Of a stretch of 64,000 nucleotides of DNA, positions 10,877-23,560 are shown piece by piece. Source of the DNA: Daphnia carinata (Eukaryota > Arthropoda > Branchiopoda > Diplostraca > Daphniidae); the NCBI RefSeq assembly GCF_022539665.2, contig NC_081334.1, forward strand, positions 1,674,001-1,738,000. The letters run 5' to 3'. The notes under the pieces were generated by a model. The model worked only from the letters and a program-made list of their open reading frames with translations, did not search any database and was not told where the DNA came from. The translations under genes were made by a program, and so were the position numbers. Positions within the stretch are counted from its first letter, which is position 1. Each line of letters begins with the position of its first letter.

Positions 10877-13800
10877 TCAAATTGGTCGAGGTGTGTGAAG
10901 TCCTGTAACGGTGGAGGTCAATAAAGGCTGATGAGACTCACCTGGAGGCCCCCAATCGTTGAGACCGCCCTGAGATGAAAGCCGGTGAATGAGACGATGG
11001 GCAATAGCGAAACCACCACCGCCTTCAAGTTGAGTTAAAACCAACAACACTTGTCTATGCAGCGGTGGAATTGCATCTACTGTCAGTAGAGCTCCTCGAG
11101 TCGAAACGACATTGAAGCTCTCTTGACAATCGCAACGAACTTGTAGCCACTTGTCTGCATGGCGATTTTCTACTGTAACTACTAATCCGGCCTGCAGGAA
11201 TCAGTCAACAATTTTTAGAACATATTTTTCGACAACTTGTGATGATAACTTACCCATCCTTGAGTTAGATAATAAGCAGTCATACCCTCTCTGCCCTAGA
11301 ACACAAAGAAAGAAAACAAGTCATGAACCTTTCAATTAAAAAAATTAAACAGAAAATGTATCAAACCTCGTAGCGTTGGCCCTTGGCCATAGTGAGACTT
11401 ATGAGCCCATCGGCCAAAACAAAAGGCGAAGGTGTGATATGTTCGACGAGGAGTCGCTTGCTGCTGTGCAGAGCCAAGACACAAGGTGGATAGTGCGTTA
11501 CAGCACCCTCACCTGGATTTAGATTCCAATGATTGAAAGCCAAGCAGACGATGAGATACAGACCGGGTTCCAAGAATGCATTGGTTGCGACAAAGCCACG
11601 CAATTGCCGCCGACTATGCACGACGAGTTGGCCGACTTGAGGCGCAGCCACTGAGCCTGTGCGGTACAGTGCTACGCAAAGATCAACCGGCGAACGTTGC
11701 GATTTATCGGTGTGCCGACTGCCCTCCTGGAACAAGCTCAAATCCAATTCCGTTGGCTCTACCACGGTCACCAGGACGGCCAAAACGTGGTCTGAAAACG
11801 CACACGGAGGCAAGAGACCGGGCAATCGTACTTCACTCCACCCAAGGCGTACCTTGCAGACGTCGATGCAGTCAAAGAAAATCAGCGTATCCTGAAAAAT
11901 GACATGATATAAAAGAGGATACATTAAAAAATTATATGACTGTTGTCGGAATGCAATCAGTAGGGGGGGGGGGGGGGAGAAGGGAGTTGGAATCCATAAC
12001 AATTGGTTAGGCAATGTTGCTATAGTTCATTTGATGGGGGTTTTACTGTTTAATCGATTGTCATTTTATTGACGAACATGTTTAGATTGTGTAGGCTAAC
12101 CAACGGCCATTAGGCAACGGTTGGATGATAGTTCAGTCGTCAAAACAATATCGCAAAGAACAGAACGTCAGCGAGTGATTCAACACACCGCCATGGGTTC
12201 GCTTACGGATGGACAGCCACTTCAATTTTTGTTTTGGAAAAACGTATCTACAATAGAAGGTATGTCACTTAAACAAACGTCACTAACGTCAGCGTAAACA
12301 AGTGAAACATTTCCTTGTCCTTAATATCGGGATCCTATTCTGATAAAAGATAAGATTAAGCTTGTTTACCTGAAATGAAATCCAAAAGACACCTTCCTCA
12401 GCACCATGAGGCATACAAGTGGCCCGAAGTTCGGGATTCCAAAGTTTGGAGTCGTCCGCCCAATCACCACGCCAAGAGAAGTGGCCCCACGGGTTACGCA
12501 TCCTAAAAACGCAAGCCTAACTTAAAAACCAAGTTTAGAAGCACAACAACGGTAGCCTGTTACCGGAGAAGGCGGGGACCACCTTTCGAGCTGAAATCGA
12601 GCACATCGAGCACGGAATATGCGTGTCGTGGTCGTAAGCCCTTTTTTTGATACTCTTCCTCGTCTATTTTCATAGTTCCACCGCCGCATGAAGCGCCCAT
12701 TAAGAAACCTGTCAGAATAGCGAAATTTAATATTTACGTTGCAAAAAAAAAACTAAATAGAGCTGGGTGAACCTGCAGTCCGTGAGCTAAGAAGTCTAGC
12801 CCAAATTAAATCTTCATCTAAGCCTTCGGCCTCTTCGCCACTGCTTCCATTGGCGGACGGTTGGAGTGAAATACTCTCACAAGGAGCTCCGGTTAGAGAA
12901 GCAAGGCCTAGCGTCGAAGAGATTCAATTAGACATTACACATTGATTTTTCTTTTCTTTATAAATTAAGCGAACAAAAGAAATTACCTTCGATTGAACGA
13001 CCTGATACAAGCGCTCCATAGCCACCGTGAATCTTAGCCATTGCTTTTTCAATAAGTGGCACCCATAATTGTTTTCTCTTGGCCTGCGAGTAAAGCAGGT
13101 GTCCACGTTGGTCGCAAGGCAACAAATCGTCAACCAAGACAGTTCGCCACATTCCATCTTTACACAAGCGTACCTGTACAAAGTGGGCATTAGACAACAG
13201 ACACGGTTGGATGTAATCGATTAACTAGAACCTGATAAGCGCCTTCATTGCAGACTTCCCTAGTGACCATAACGTTCCGCACCAACTCGTCTCTTTCAGC
13301 TAAGACAGCGAGGGCGCTCAATAGCCAACAGTCACCTAGGATTCCCTGGCTGATGTCTGATGGCAGAGGCGTACGAAAAACGGCCCACCTAAAACAAAAA
13401 TGTCTTAACAAGGAATTTTATGAAATAACTTTTTCTTTCTTATGTACTTGACGTGGGATGCTTCGCTGCTCACTATTTGACTTGGTCGAAGCCATTGGAC
13501 TCCTTCCTGATTGCTGCTATGCAAAGAACGTCCGGTAGGCAGGAATGAATCGTCAACGAATTTATCACCGCTCGTTCGACAAAACCCGACGATCCGCTTC
13601 CATTTTAGACGTGCATGTTCCTCTTCCGTGTGGCGAAGAGAGGCGGATGGCTCACTTTCATGTCGGGAAATGGCGGCCGGGGCAGGTGGCGAAAGGGCTG
13701 TTAAGCTTCGACTTGATTGACACATTTCGCAGCTGTACGATTTAGGTTTTTTGTTATGGAACGTACAGGCGGAACATTGCCACCCTTCCTTTGTAATGGC

Positions 13801-15114
13801 TGGTGACGCGTTTCTAGTTGGTAAAGAAATAAGCTGGTTATTGGCCATGGCTGTTTCTTCAACTTCGCTGACAACCTGTTAGCCGAATAGGAACGCGATG
13901 AATATACGTTAGAAACAAGTAATGAAATTTGGTATCAAATATAAAACGTCAGAGCAATTTACAGGTAGCGGTAGATTCAAATTAAAAATACCTTTGTTTC
14001 CGCACGAGGAGTCACGGAGGTTTTACATGCTCTGCATTTGGAAATTGAGTTTGAATTAAGCAAGGTGCACTGAGGACATGACCAGGTGTCTTTCTTCTTG
14101 GGACTATTGCCAGAACCTAGACTTTCCATCTTCTTTTGGCTATACAACTGTGAGCAGCTGCAGGCCGAGCAAACGTTTTTGCCCACTGGATTGATTAACG
14201 TGCATTTTTTGCATGTCCAGCTAGTTTCGTGTCGATGGCTAGTAACCACCGCCCCGTTCTTTTTACCGTTCATGACAGGCGTCTCCTTGGCATGGCTGTC
14301 GGGCATAATTAATACAGTTTGTTAATTCTTACAAAGAAGATGTCACCTTATATTATTATGCACTCAATAAAAATAAGTTTGTACTTGTTGTCTGAGTTCA
14401 ATTCCGGTGTCCCACAGTTAACTACAATGGGTTTTCTTGGCAAGGTTAAGGGGATATTGGGACAGCGTGGTGCCTCACAAACCTCACAGCTATTGAGATC
14501 GACAAGATTGGAAAATGTGCAACGCTTGCAGGACCAAGTGGAGCTATTACTGTTTGGCTGCTGCAGAGTTTGATGTAGCTCTTGACTAGCTGATGTTTCT
14601 TTTGGTTTGCTGTTCATGCACGTCATGCAGTCCTGTGCACTAAAAAAATCATACTCTAATTTATGCAATTGTTTAAACTAAATAAGTGTAATTTTCATTT
14701 AAACTAACCTGGCAACATTCAGAAATAAGCAGTGAGGACAGGTCCATTTTGCTAAGAAAACAAGTGTTTTTTATTTATTGTCTTGCCTTTAATATATTGT
14801 TTAAAATTCAAGTTTTATTAGGAGATAACAATTCATTCAAAATATTTTCAAAGGACACTAAAAAATATAATACCTGCGGATGAAGAATGGTTGGAGTAGG
14901 ACAGAGAATGTTTAAGTTGAGATTGATTTTTTGAGGTCCGATTGTTCTCCTCCAGGGGAAAATTGACTGGTGAACACATTGGACGGACGTTTTCTTCTAC
15001 AGCATCCTGATGAGATCGTTTTGACCCGCAATTGAAGCAACAGCTCTTCTCAGTGGGATTAACCTGTAAACATAACTCACATTTCCATTGCAAGACTGAG
15101 GCAATCGTACCCAT
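10877..15114 (-). CDS. CAPN15: Calpain-15 / small optic lobes (SOL) cysteine protease
   Basis: Thirteen exons join in frame to about 969 residues (15114-14874, 14751-14709, 14639-14385, 14295-13992, 13875-13448, 13388-13232, 13173-12987, 12907-12773, 12708-12564, 12502-12370, 11891-11367, 11295-11254, 11191-10877). The start is [15 protein letters not shown]. Six RanBP2-type zinc fingers (WxCxxC..CxxC) lie in the first 330 residues, at about 9, 83, 129, 206, 250 and 313. The second is split over two introns. A calpain protease core follows, with the catalytic triad visible as Cys in [14 protein letters not shown] (about 445), His in [12 protein letters not shown] (about 613) and Asn in [13 protein letters not shown] (about 636). 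The C-terminal SOL domain includes [14 protein letters not shown] and ends LHTPRPI. There are no EF hands, as expected for this non-classical branch. In flies SOL is needed for optic-lobe neurons; the zinc fingers are thought to bind ubiquitin. Confidence 0.93.
11961..11977. repeat. Poly-G tract
   Basis: A run of about 16 G lies in the calpain intron between the exons at 11891 and 12370. It is a length-unstable homopolymer, and its count may be a sequencing estimate. Confidence 0.8.
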
Positions 15115-16426
15115 TTAAAGTCAAAACGATTGTAAAAGGCGATCACACAAAAGCACTTTTGCAAGTCATATCGATTAAGAAAAGCCAAAAAGTTTGAGAT
15201 CCAACAGTCAAGAGAGTCTGTCTGTCAAAGACCCAATCATCCAAGAGTAGAGAGGGCAGTCTGAAACAGCCACCAGCTGATCGATCGACCTGCCCTCCGG
15301 TAGGATATTTGGCTAGGTCTTTTGTTATCACAAAGGGCGGCCAATAAGGTGTGTACACTTGCTGTCTCGCCCACTTGACATGAATTCTTCATCACCACCC
15401 AGCGATGCAGGAGAAGATAGAAAACGGGGAGAAAAATAACGAAACAGTTCGAAAAAAATTGAAAACAAATATCGCATGTTGCCTTGCGCGCGCGTTGGTT
15501 ATCGAGCCTTCTAGGCGGGCTGGTCGTGAATGCGATAACAACACGCGATGATTTTTGGTGCACGCCACTATCAGCAACTTTTACGTTTTTGACAGTTGCA
15601 TGTTACTTACTTTTTCTAAGAACAAAACTGAATATTTCTATATGTGACGTTGAACCAAAACAGGTATCTGTTTTGCCTTGCCTGCCCAATTGATTTATTT
15701 TTCCAAGTGTTGCTTTATGAACGTAAAACCAGTATAAACATATTATTTCTTCAGTTATAATTTATATTTGATACTACGATTCGTAGTACAAGATTAGAAG
15801 TCAATACTTGGAAATCTCCTGAAAGCTTAACATTTCCACGATCAATAGTGGGTTTACAACAAACAAATTTTAAATGGGTTTTCGAATATTTAAAGCCATC
15901 TAGCGACAGAAGTATTAAGTTGAGTCCCAATACCATTTCTCACCAAAGAAAGGAAATATATGTTCAAAGAAAAATTTGTTTATATATTGAAAAGTTATCA
16001 TCGAATGGCACTTTTTTCTATGATAATAATTTCAAAAAATACTTTACACATGAAAATTGCAGTTGACGCGTCCATTTCTATTTTGAATATTAATTCTGGT
16101 TTGGAAATGGAAACGTTAAGCGGGAAACGTGTGCAACTGCAGAAGTGCAGGCAACTATAAAAAAGATACCTAGTATTTTCGATCTGGCATCGCTGCATTG
16201 TGCTAATGTTAGTCATCCTCCTAGCCACAAAAAGATCACTTGTGTTTCTCGTCAGACTTGGCTGTGGAATTTGAGCTGGGAAAATGTCGTAAAAAGTTCT
16301 TTTTGACTTCTGTTACTGTTTGTTTCCCGTCGATTAGATGTTTTCACGTTCCGTAAACAAATCGGCCCGCTTAGCATCAAGTGCAATTGCTCTGTATAGT
16401 TTATTTCACTGTTCTACAAAAACGCC
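15115..16426. other. Divergent promoter region between calpain and GAB genes
   Basis: The calpain gene starts at 15114 on the minus strand and the GAB gene at 16427 on the plus strand, so this 1.3-kb gap holds both promoters and leaders. The short open frames on either strand show no recognisable domain. A GC-richer patch (GCGCGCGTTGG, near 15486) lies within it. I see no clear TATA element. Confidence 0.4.
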
Positions 16427-19400
16427 ATGGCTTTGGCCAACACGGAAATCGTTCATGAAGGTTGGCTTGTAAAGTCTCCGCCCACCAAACGTATATGGAG
16501 AGCTGTAAGTGTAATTTGAGTCAGTTTCAATTGAAACATGTCAATTATTCAAAGCTTAATCGAATACTTTCCTATAGTCTTTGTTTTGACATACAAAGTA
16601 ATGTTATCAAGTCTTTTAAAGCTAACACCAATGTCTGTGGGTCACGAAGCAAATTTTAATGTCCAGCCAATCCTCAACATTCTTGATCTTCCTGTGTCCT
16701 AAGCATTGAAAGTAAAATGGCATACTATATTTTGATAATTTTTTGGTTGTTCTAATTGAACTGTAATGTTTGGCTGAAACTAGTAAGTTGTGGTGTAGTG
16801 AGAGGCTTTGGTAAATCTTGGAATCCAGGCTTCTATTTTTTTTTTAACCTGTTGCAATGGTTGCCCCATGTCGCGATAAGATTTGCGTGTGCCTTTAGTT
16901 GTTTTTTTACGTTTTTGAGTTTACGTCAAATGTTATCTAAAGATCATTACCGCAGCTGCTTTTAGCCTTTTATGTTCCTCCGATCATTTTTTTTTAGACA
17001 AAAAGAAAACAAACGAGGAAAAATTGTTATCATAATGGTATGTTCGGTTGTGATATGTTGTGGCTGCTAATCGCACGACACATTTATTTGGGGAAGGGGG
17101 GATTTCTCTATTGTGATCCTTTCAATTAAATTAATTTTTATTCGACGTTCCTATTTAAAAAAAAAAATTTTTAATTTTTTTTTTTCATCATCTCGTATCC
17201 ATGGCAAGGAGAGGATGTTGTTCCCACGGTTTTTGTAGATGAGCGCTTCTCTGACCTATGACCGACTCTATGTAATCGGATCTGCTGATGGCATTCCCCT
17301 CCGCTCTCCGTTCAACTTAGATATGATCGAATTTCTTCTCCCCCTTTTTTTTATTATGAGAATGTTTGCCGATCTCGTTCTCACTCTATGACAAACCCCT
17401 GTACCAACTCCCTTCCATTATTATACTAAAAAAAAGTGAGTCTCGAATAGTCCTTCGTATTTTTCTTATCCATTTTCTTTGTTTTTTTTTTTTTTAATGA
17501 AACAGAAATGGCGGAGACGATGGTTCGTCTTAAAGCATTCCGGCGAGTTGCCTGGCCAGTATTTCCTTGAGTATTATACGGATAAAACCTGTCGCAAATT
17601 AAAAGGAAAAATCGATTTGGACCAATGCGAACAGGTGATTTTTTGTTGCTCAACACCACGATAATTTTTTCTAACATATTGTTCTCTTTCTTTGGTGAAC
17701 AGGTGGATTCTGGGCTGACAATTGAAAGTAGAAAGCAGCGGTATGCCCACATGTTTGATATCCGCACACCGAAGCGCGTCTACTTTTTGGCGGCAGACAG
17801 CGAAACCGACATGAATAGTTGGGTTGGTTGCATCTGCCACGTTTGCGGTCTCAAGGTGTTCTATCGCGATGATGAAGACACCGGCTCATCTTTGACGCTT
17901 ACCCGACCCGGCCCTAACACGTCATCGGCAATGGCCTCCACTGGTGTGCATTCGACCATGGCTAGAAGTTTGCAAGTTAGCCAGTTATTGGAAGACACTC
18001 CACCCACTTCGCCCACCTCGCCAACTGGTAGCTCGGGCCCCTATTTTCCTCTGAGTGAATGCCTCTCTGGATCACGTGGCCTCGTCTTTCAAGAAGCCAT
18101 GGCCTCTGCAGGTCAACCGTCGTCGGCTCCCGTGACACCGGCGCCCACGGCACGAGGTTTAGGTCTAGGCACCCAAAGTTTGCGAGGTAGACCGCAGCGT
18201 GAAGATTGGGACTTATTCTATGATCAGCCCAGACAACTGTCTGCAGCCAGCCAATCGCAATTGGGTCAATCACAACAATTGCAGCCTGTCACCTCGGTGG
18301 CACGCGATAATCAAGGAGTTCATGAAGCCATTCGTAGCTTTGAGGATAAATTTGCACGTTCGTTTAAGAGGCTGCAACCGGCTAGTGCTGCCGACCAAAG
18401 AACACCAGTTCCCCATTTGGTGGGTGGGCAAAAGTTTATTCCGCCACCTCGTCCACCGAAGCCGCCTCACTTGATTGACCAACCTTCGCACAATTATCTG
18501 AATCTGGAACAACTGCAATCACCAACTTCCGTTGCGGCTGGTGGTGGCAGATCGCACAGTCGGAGTAGCAGCCCACGCTCTCCACCATCCATTTCCCCCA
18601 CCTTACCAACGCCGACGAATGCTGACGCCTGGTACATTACAAATTGGCCTTCAAGTCGTGCCTTAGTTATTATAACTAACTAATTTGTTATTGTTTTCAG
18701 GTACGATTTTCCGCGATCCCATCAAGGCGATCACGGTAGTGACGGCAAACCAGGAAAAGAAACTCAGAGGCGACACTGTTATTCGAATGCCGCTCCGAGT
18801 GAAATATCGTCAGCCAGCGGAGCGTCGGCTGTCGCCTCAACAGCTGACATCTTTACGTTCAACAATAATATCGTTACGACTGGGTCATCTTGCACGGCCT
18901 CGGCCATGTCACCGAGTGTGTATTCGAACCTAGCCAGCCCATTCCCGTTGGCAAGTCCCAGTCCAGCGCTCCTTCCCATGACCCCCTTTTCGCCCCCTTC
19001 AGTCAACCGAACACTAAAGCCGAAGAAACAAGCATCTGGTACGGCTAGCGTAGTTGAAGGTCCTGCTCCTCCGCCTTCCGTTAACCGCCAGTTGAAACCC
19101 AATCGTAAGTCAGCCAACCATCGTGTGATACCGCCTTACTACATTTGTTGTTGTTTTTTTTTTTTTCACGAGGTGATTTTATTTTCTTTCGTTTGCGTAG
19201 GTCCTATTTCTGGCGTTGGACAACACACCGATTTCCAAGGAAGCAGTTCGGATGACGCCGACGATCCATCGAGTCGAGGCAGTAGCCGGCCCAACTCTGC
19301 TCACGACGAGGAACAGGTAAAGGCTTCTGCTTTCTCATTGACACTGTATTCATCAATAATCATTGAAACTCGCTTTTATTGACAAGACTAAAACTAACCT

Positions 19401-19710
19401 TGGGGGTGATGCGGTTTCTTTTTTTTTTTTTATGTTTGTGGCTGATGTTTTCCTACAGATCTACTACTTCCTTCAGGGTAATCAGATCATTAGTGCTGGT
19501 CGTCAACTGGATGAGATTCAGTACTTGGACTTGGATTTGGAATCTGATTCGTCTCTTCAATCGCCTAAAAGTCCTGAAAGAGGTCACCACCACCAAAATC
19601 ATCATCAGGCTTCGTCCACTGTCTACAAGACAGTTGATTTTATCAAAACCGAAGCCTTCAACCGGACACGTCTCACCGTTGAAGAACGCCGCTCAAAGAA
19701 GGCGCAGTAG
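16427..19710 (+). CDS. GAB1: GAB/DOS family docking protein (GRB2-associated binder)
   Basis: Six exons (16427-16504, 17506-17634, 17703-18631, 18701-19104, 19201-19316, 19459-19710) give about 635 residues. An N-terminal PH domain runs from EIVHEGWLVKSPPTKR through KWRRRWFVLKHSG to ETDMNSWVGCICHVCGL (about residues 7-118). It is followed by a long disordered Ser/Pro-rich region. GRB2 SH3-binding motifs are visible: PPPRPPKPPHL, and two PPSVNRxLKP blocks that match the PxxxRxxKP class. YDFPRS fits a phosphotyrosine docking motif. The C-terminus carries IQYLDLDLES, like the SHP2-binding YLDLDL site of vertebrate GAB1, and VYKTVDFIKTEAFNRTR. The expected role is a membrane-recruited scaffold that couples receptor tyrosine kinases to GRB2, PI3K and SHP2/Corkscrew, as Drosophila DOS does. 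The first intron (1 kb) is far longer than the others and is a likely regulatory region. The gene lies in tandem 5.7 kb upstream of an FRS2 gene. Confidence 0.88.
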
Positions 19711-22700
19711 CGCGGCTGCATCGCATTTTGTTTTTCTTTCTCGTGAAATTCGGTTCACAATTCGCAAAGCATGAAGACAAGTACACAAATAGTGGCAATA
19801 TCTTTCAAAGTGGGGAACAGCATGTGAGGAACGTCGCACGATGAGAGATTAATGCTGTGAGATTAATTCGTTAGGACAATCAAAGATGGCAGGTCGGTCT
19901 GCTTCCCTTTAAACATTCGACTCCCGTTTTCTCTCCTTGTTGATAGATGGACTCGCGCCATTCCCTTTTTTAATGCACATGTATGTATATATGATATACA
20001 TATATAAAATATTATGTTAATAACAACAATCTTAGCCATTGCTTTGACGACAAATTCACAAATATGCCCCAGGGTTTCTTACCATGCATAGAATTATCAC
20101 TCATTATTTCTTCTTATTACAGAACAACAACAAAGAAACAATTAAATGAAAAATTACCTGCAACATGTGCAGTTGTTGGAGTGTTATTTGTTTTCTACCA
20201 TCTTTTTTTCTTTCTCTCTTTTTGTTCGAATAATGTTGTAACTGTGTTTCGCGGGCCGGGATTGTGATTCATTTTCATTTCAGAGTGCTGATATATTTTG
20301 TGTGTGTATGTGCACGTTCGTCGATATCATTTTCTTCCCTTCAAAAGATAGATGAGACAATCGTCAAATGAAGGAAAGCATATTCATTCTAGTTAGTAAA
20401 TGTTGGATGTTACTATTCTCTTTTCGCCATCTTTGTTTTCTTTCCTGCCTTGCGTTTGATTTCTTTTTAAGAAGAGATAAAAGAAAAGGAAGCACGCTTC
20501 ATCGTTTAATGTTGTACGTACATTTTCCACCACCTCCGAGAGACTATTTGTAAATACAAATCTCCATTTCTTTTTCTGTTTCGGTTCCATTTTGCGTTGA
20601 ATGAATTTTCTTTTATAATACTCTTTTGGACACCGAAAGGTGTCGCATTGCGTGCATAATCCGACCGGCATATCCTCAAGAATATTTCGTTCGTCAGCTT
20701 TCATCGTGAACTGGGCACACAATTGATCCAGGAGAAAACCGAAACCACACGCGTGTGGGTTAAACAGATCTACAATGTACACACAGACAAGTGTGTATGT
20801 GTGTGAATACAATGCAATATCCAAGCGTATTCGTCTGCGTTTTGCCTTTCTTTTGTTTGTTACTAGGGCAACCAACAATTTTCATCCATCGCTTCCCGTA
20901 CATGCGACACCAGATCATAACAGTGAACACGTTGAGGGATTTTTTAATCGATTGCTTGCGTACCCGAGTGTCTCAAGGATTCTTTAATTCCTCGTGTCAT
21001 TGTGATATACACAATTCGAAAAATTGTTCAACTAATAACAAACATTTTTTTTTTCATTCTCCGGTATTTATTCAGTTGAGGAAACAAAACTCCGCTTGGC
21101 CATCAATGTGCAAAACAGTTGAATCAACACCGATGCAGGTTTTATTACTTATTTCTATTTATTATTTTGATTTACCGTTTTCTAATAATTCCAGGTATGA
21201 CAAAGAAATAGGTTTGTCGAAAATGTCATGTCCGAGCACTGTTTTTACGTCGTATAATTGTGAATTCGTTAACCATTTTAGATACCACAGTCTGTCGCCA
21301 TTTTGTTTTTCAATTTGCAAGCTTGACCCAGCTGCTTTTTCAAATAGTATTGCAAGTCTTATTAAGCTTTTTCCAGTAATTATTTAGCTGTCCAGAAAGA
21401 CCGCTTTTTTTACACGATTCTATTGTACCTTTGGTTGTTTCTAAATGAAAATTATTAGCTAATTACAATTGTTATTGTAGCCCAATAGAAATAGCTGCAG
21501 CATTTGCCTCGTTGTGGTGCATATGTACTCGGTTTGCTGATGAAACCTGAAGACCGGGCGTCAGTCTCAACTTCTGTGACGGGCGCCAAGTTCCTAAAAC
21601 CTCCGCCGACTGGTGCTCACTTGACAGCAGACGCATCGATTCCATTTTCATTTGATTGCAGTTCTTCCGTTTCATCACCCATGCTGTTCGTTCTCGTGTG
21701 TTTGAATCATCTTTGTGCAACTCATTGAAAAACCCTCTTCAGGACTGGGCTGCACAGTTTGAATGGAAGTGACGGTATGTAAAATTTGATTCAATTTTGG
21801 TTTCCCCCACTGTTTGTCTGCGATTTGTATGCGATCTGTTCGATTCACAAGTTGACCTGAATGTCACTATCGCCATCTGGAGTTCATTCCCCAGTTCGGC
21901 TTATTCTGTCTGTCGCTGCGAGTCTTATCTCTTGTTTTTTTTCTTTCAACAACGTGACTTTTTATTTTTATGGCATCTCAGCCATCCAGCCAACGGTCTA
22001 ACGGTATTTATATACACATTAATGCTGCTAGGCGAAATTTCAGTTATAGCGGAAAGTGTATGGCCATACAGAGAGGCGAAATCATTTCTGATTGCAAGAC
22101 GAAAAAAAAAAAGTATTAATTTTTTTTTTTTAAAGCTGAGCTGGAGATAAGATGGATGAGACATCAGTCACGGATGTCGACATCTCTCTCTTATGCTACT
22201 GGTGTGGCACGTATGTGTCTTTTGCGCACTCAATCTTATTCTCTTTTCCACGAATTTCTGTCTTCCTTATTGGTCAACCAACCTTTGGCCATTCAACGCG
22301 GAGGTGTTTAAATTAAAAGATAGAAAACAAAATTCTGCTGAAAACTGATAGCATCTAAAAATGGCGGACGATCGTGCGTCATGTATTTTAATCCTTTTAA
22401 TTGCGTGTCATTCGACTCCTTCTCGAATCATTTTTCTTTCCATTCAAACATTTCTCTTCAAGAATTCCACATTTCTAGTGGCGTTGTGATGTCATTCCAC
22501 AGACAGGCCAACTTCCTGTGACAGAAAGAGATGACTAGTTGAAAGGGCAGGATGAAGATGGAAGGGAAGAACGGAAAAGGGTCAGCTCACCTCTTGCCGT
22601 CAGATTTGAGGCACAGGTGGAGTACAGGAGGTCCTAATCATAAAGCAGTGCTGTATGTACAGAAAATACAAGGGAGGATACGAATGGGGGACAACAGAGT

Positions 22701-23560
22701 AATGTGCCCTCAGGGATTGCTTCACTCCCTTTTTTTCTTCTTCTGGATGCCCCCATCCGCACGCACACCGGATGTCCGCTCAACAACACACAAACACACA
22801 ACATGGAGCAATGAAAAACCACTTTGGCGAAGCCCCATAGCAGTAGACTTTACATCTAATACTTGCACTGATAAACAAGAGCTGCGGGAGACATAGAACG
22901 TAACTTCGCCCGTAACGTTTTTATTCCTTTACGGGTTTCCATTCGAAATGTGAGGCAATGTCAACAAACTGTTGAGTACATGTGATCGGTCTACATGTGA
23001 AAAGTACAAAGTTTTTTTTTTGGGGGGGGGAGCACAAGTGTTATAATGCGAAATTTAAATGGCATCAAAAGCGGATGAAGCCCTTAACGTTTTCCCAGAT
23101 TACAGGTGCGCGCAGTCAAAGACTTGGGTGTGACCTGAGAGAGCCTGCTGGGCTTCTTGCAAAACTCGCACTCAAACACGCGATACAAAAGCTTTTTCCT
23201 ATTTTCCCCATAAGTGGATTTGCATGCGCTCAACAACAAAAAACCCAATTTTAGGTTTTTTGTTTTGAAATATGCATTTTCTAAACTAGTTTGGATTCTT
23301 CATTAGACAAATCAACCTGTGTAGTACAAACAATCATAGCGGAAGCCTCTCCCCCTTTAAACCACGACGTGTAGGTATACTAACGACTAATTAGACGCCT
23401 AGAATCGATCCCGTCTGGATAACGTTTGGCTCCGAGGTACGTTAGGTACGTTCGAAATAGAACATATGTCTATACATTTTTTTTTGAAAAAAAAAAAAAA
23501 TAAACAAGTGCATTGCAATTGGACAGCGTGAAATGGCTGATAGTGACGTGAGCCAATCAT
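19711..23560. other. GAB 3' UTR and intergenic DNA
   Basis: This is a 3.8-kb stretch with no gene I can recognise. It is AT-rich with many homopolymer T runs. Open frames such as 20393-20878 (-) and 20791-21387 (+) overlap antisense to each other and lack domains. The first part is presumably the GAB 3' UTR. A TATATATATATAAAAT-like stretch lies near 19985-20010. Confidence 0.4.

Noticed and set aside
11576-11902. Plus-strand open frames opposite the calpain gene
   Set aside because: They are antisense to a coding exon with a clear SOL-domain protein on the minus strand, and have no domains of their own.
20393-21387. Overlapping 160-198 codon frames downstream of GAB
   Set aside because: The two lie on opposite strands over the same AT-rich DNA, with compositions typical of chance frames and no domains.
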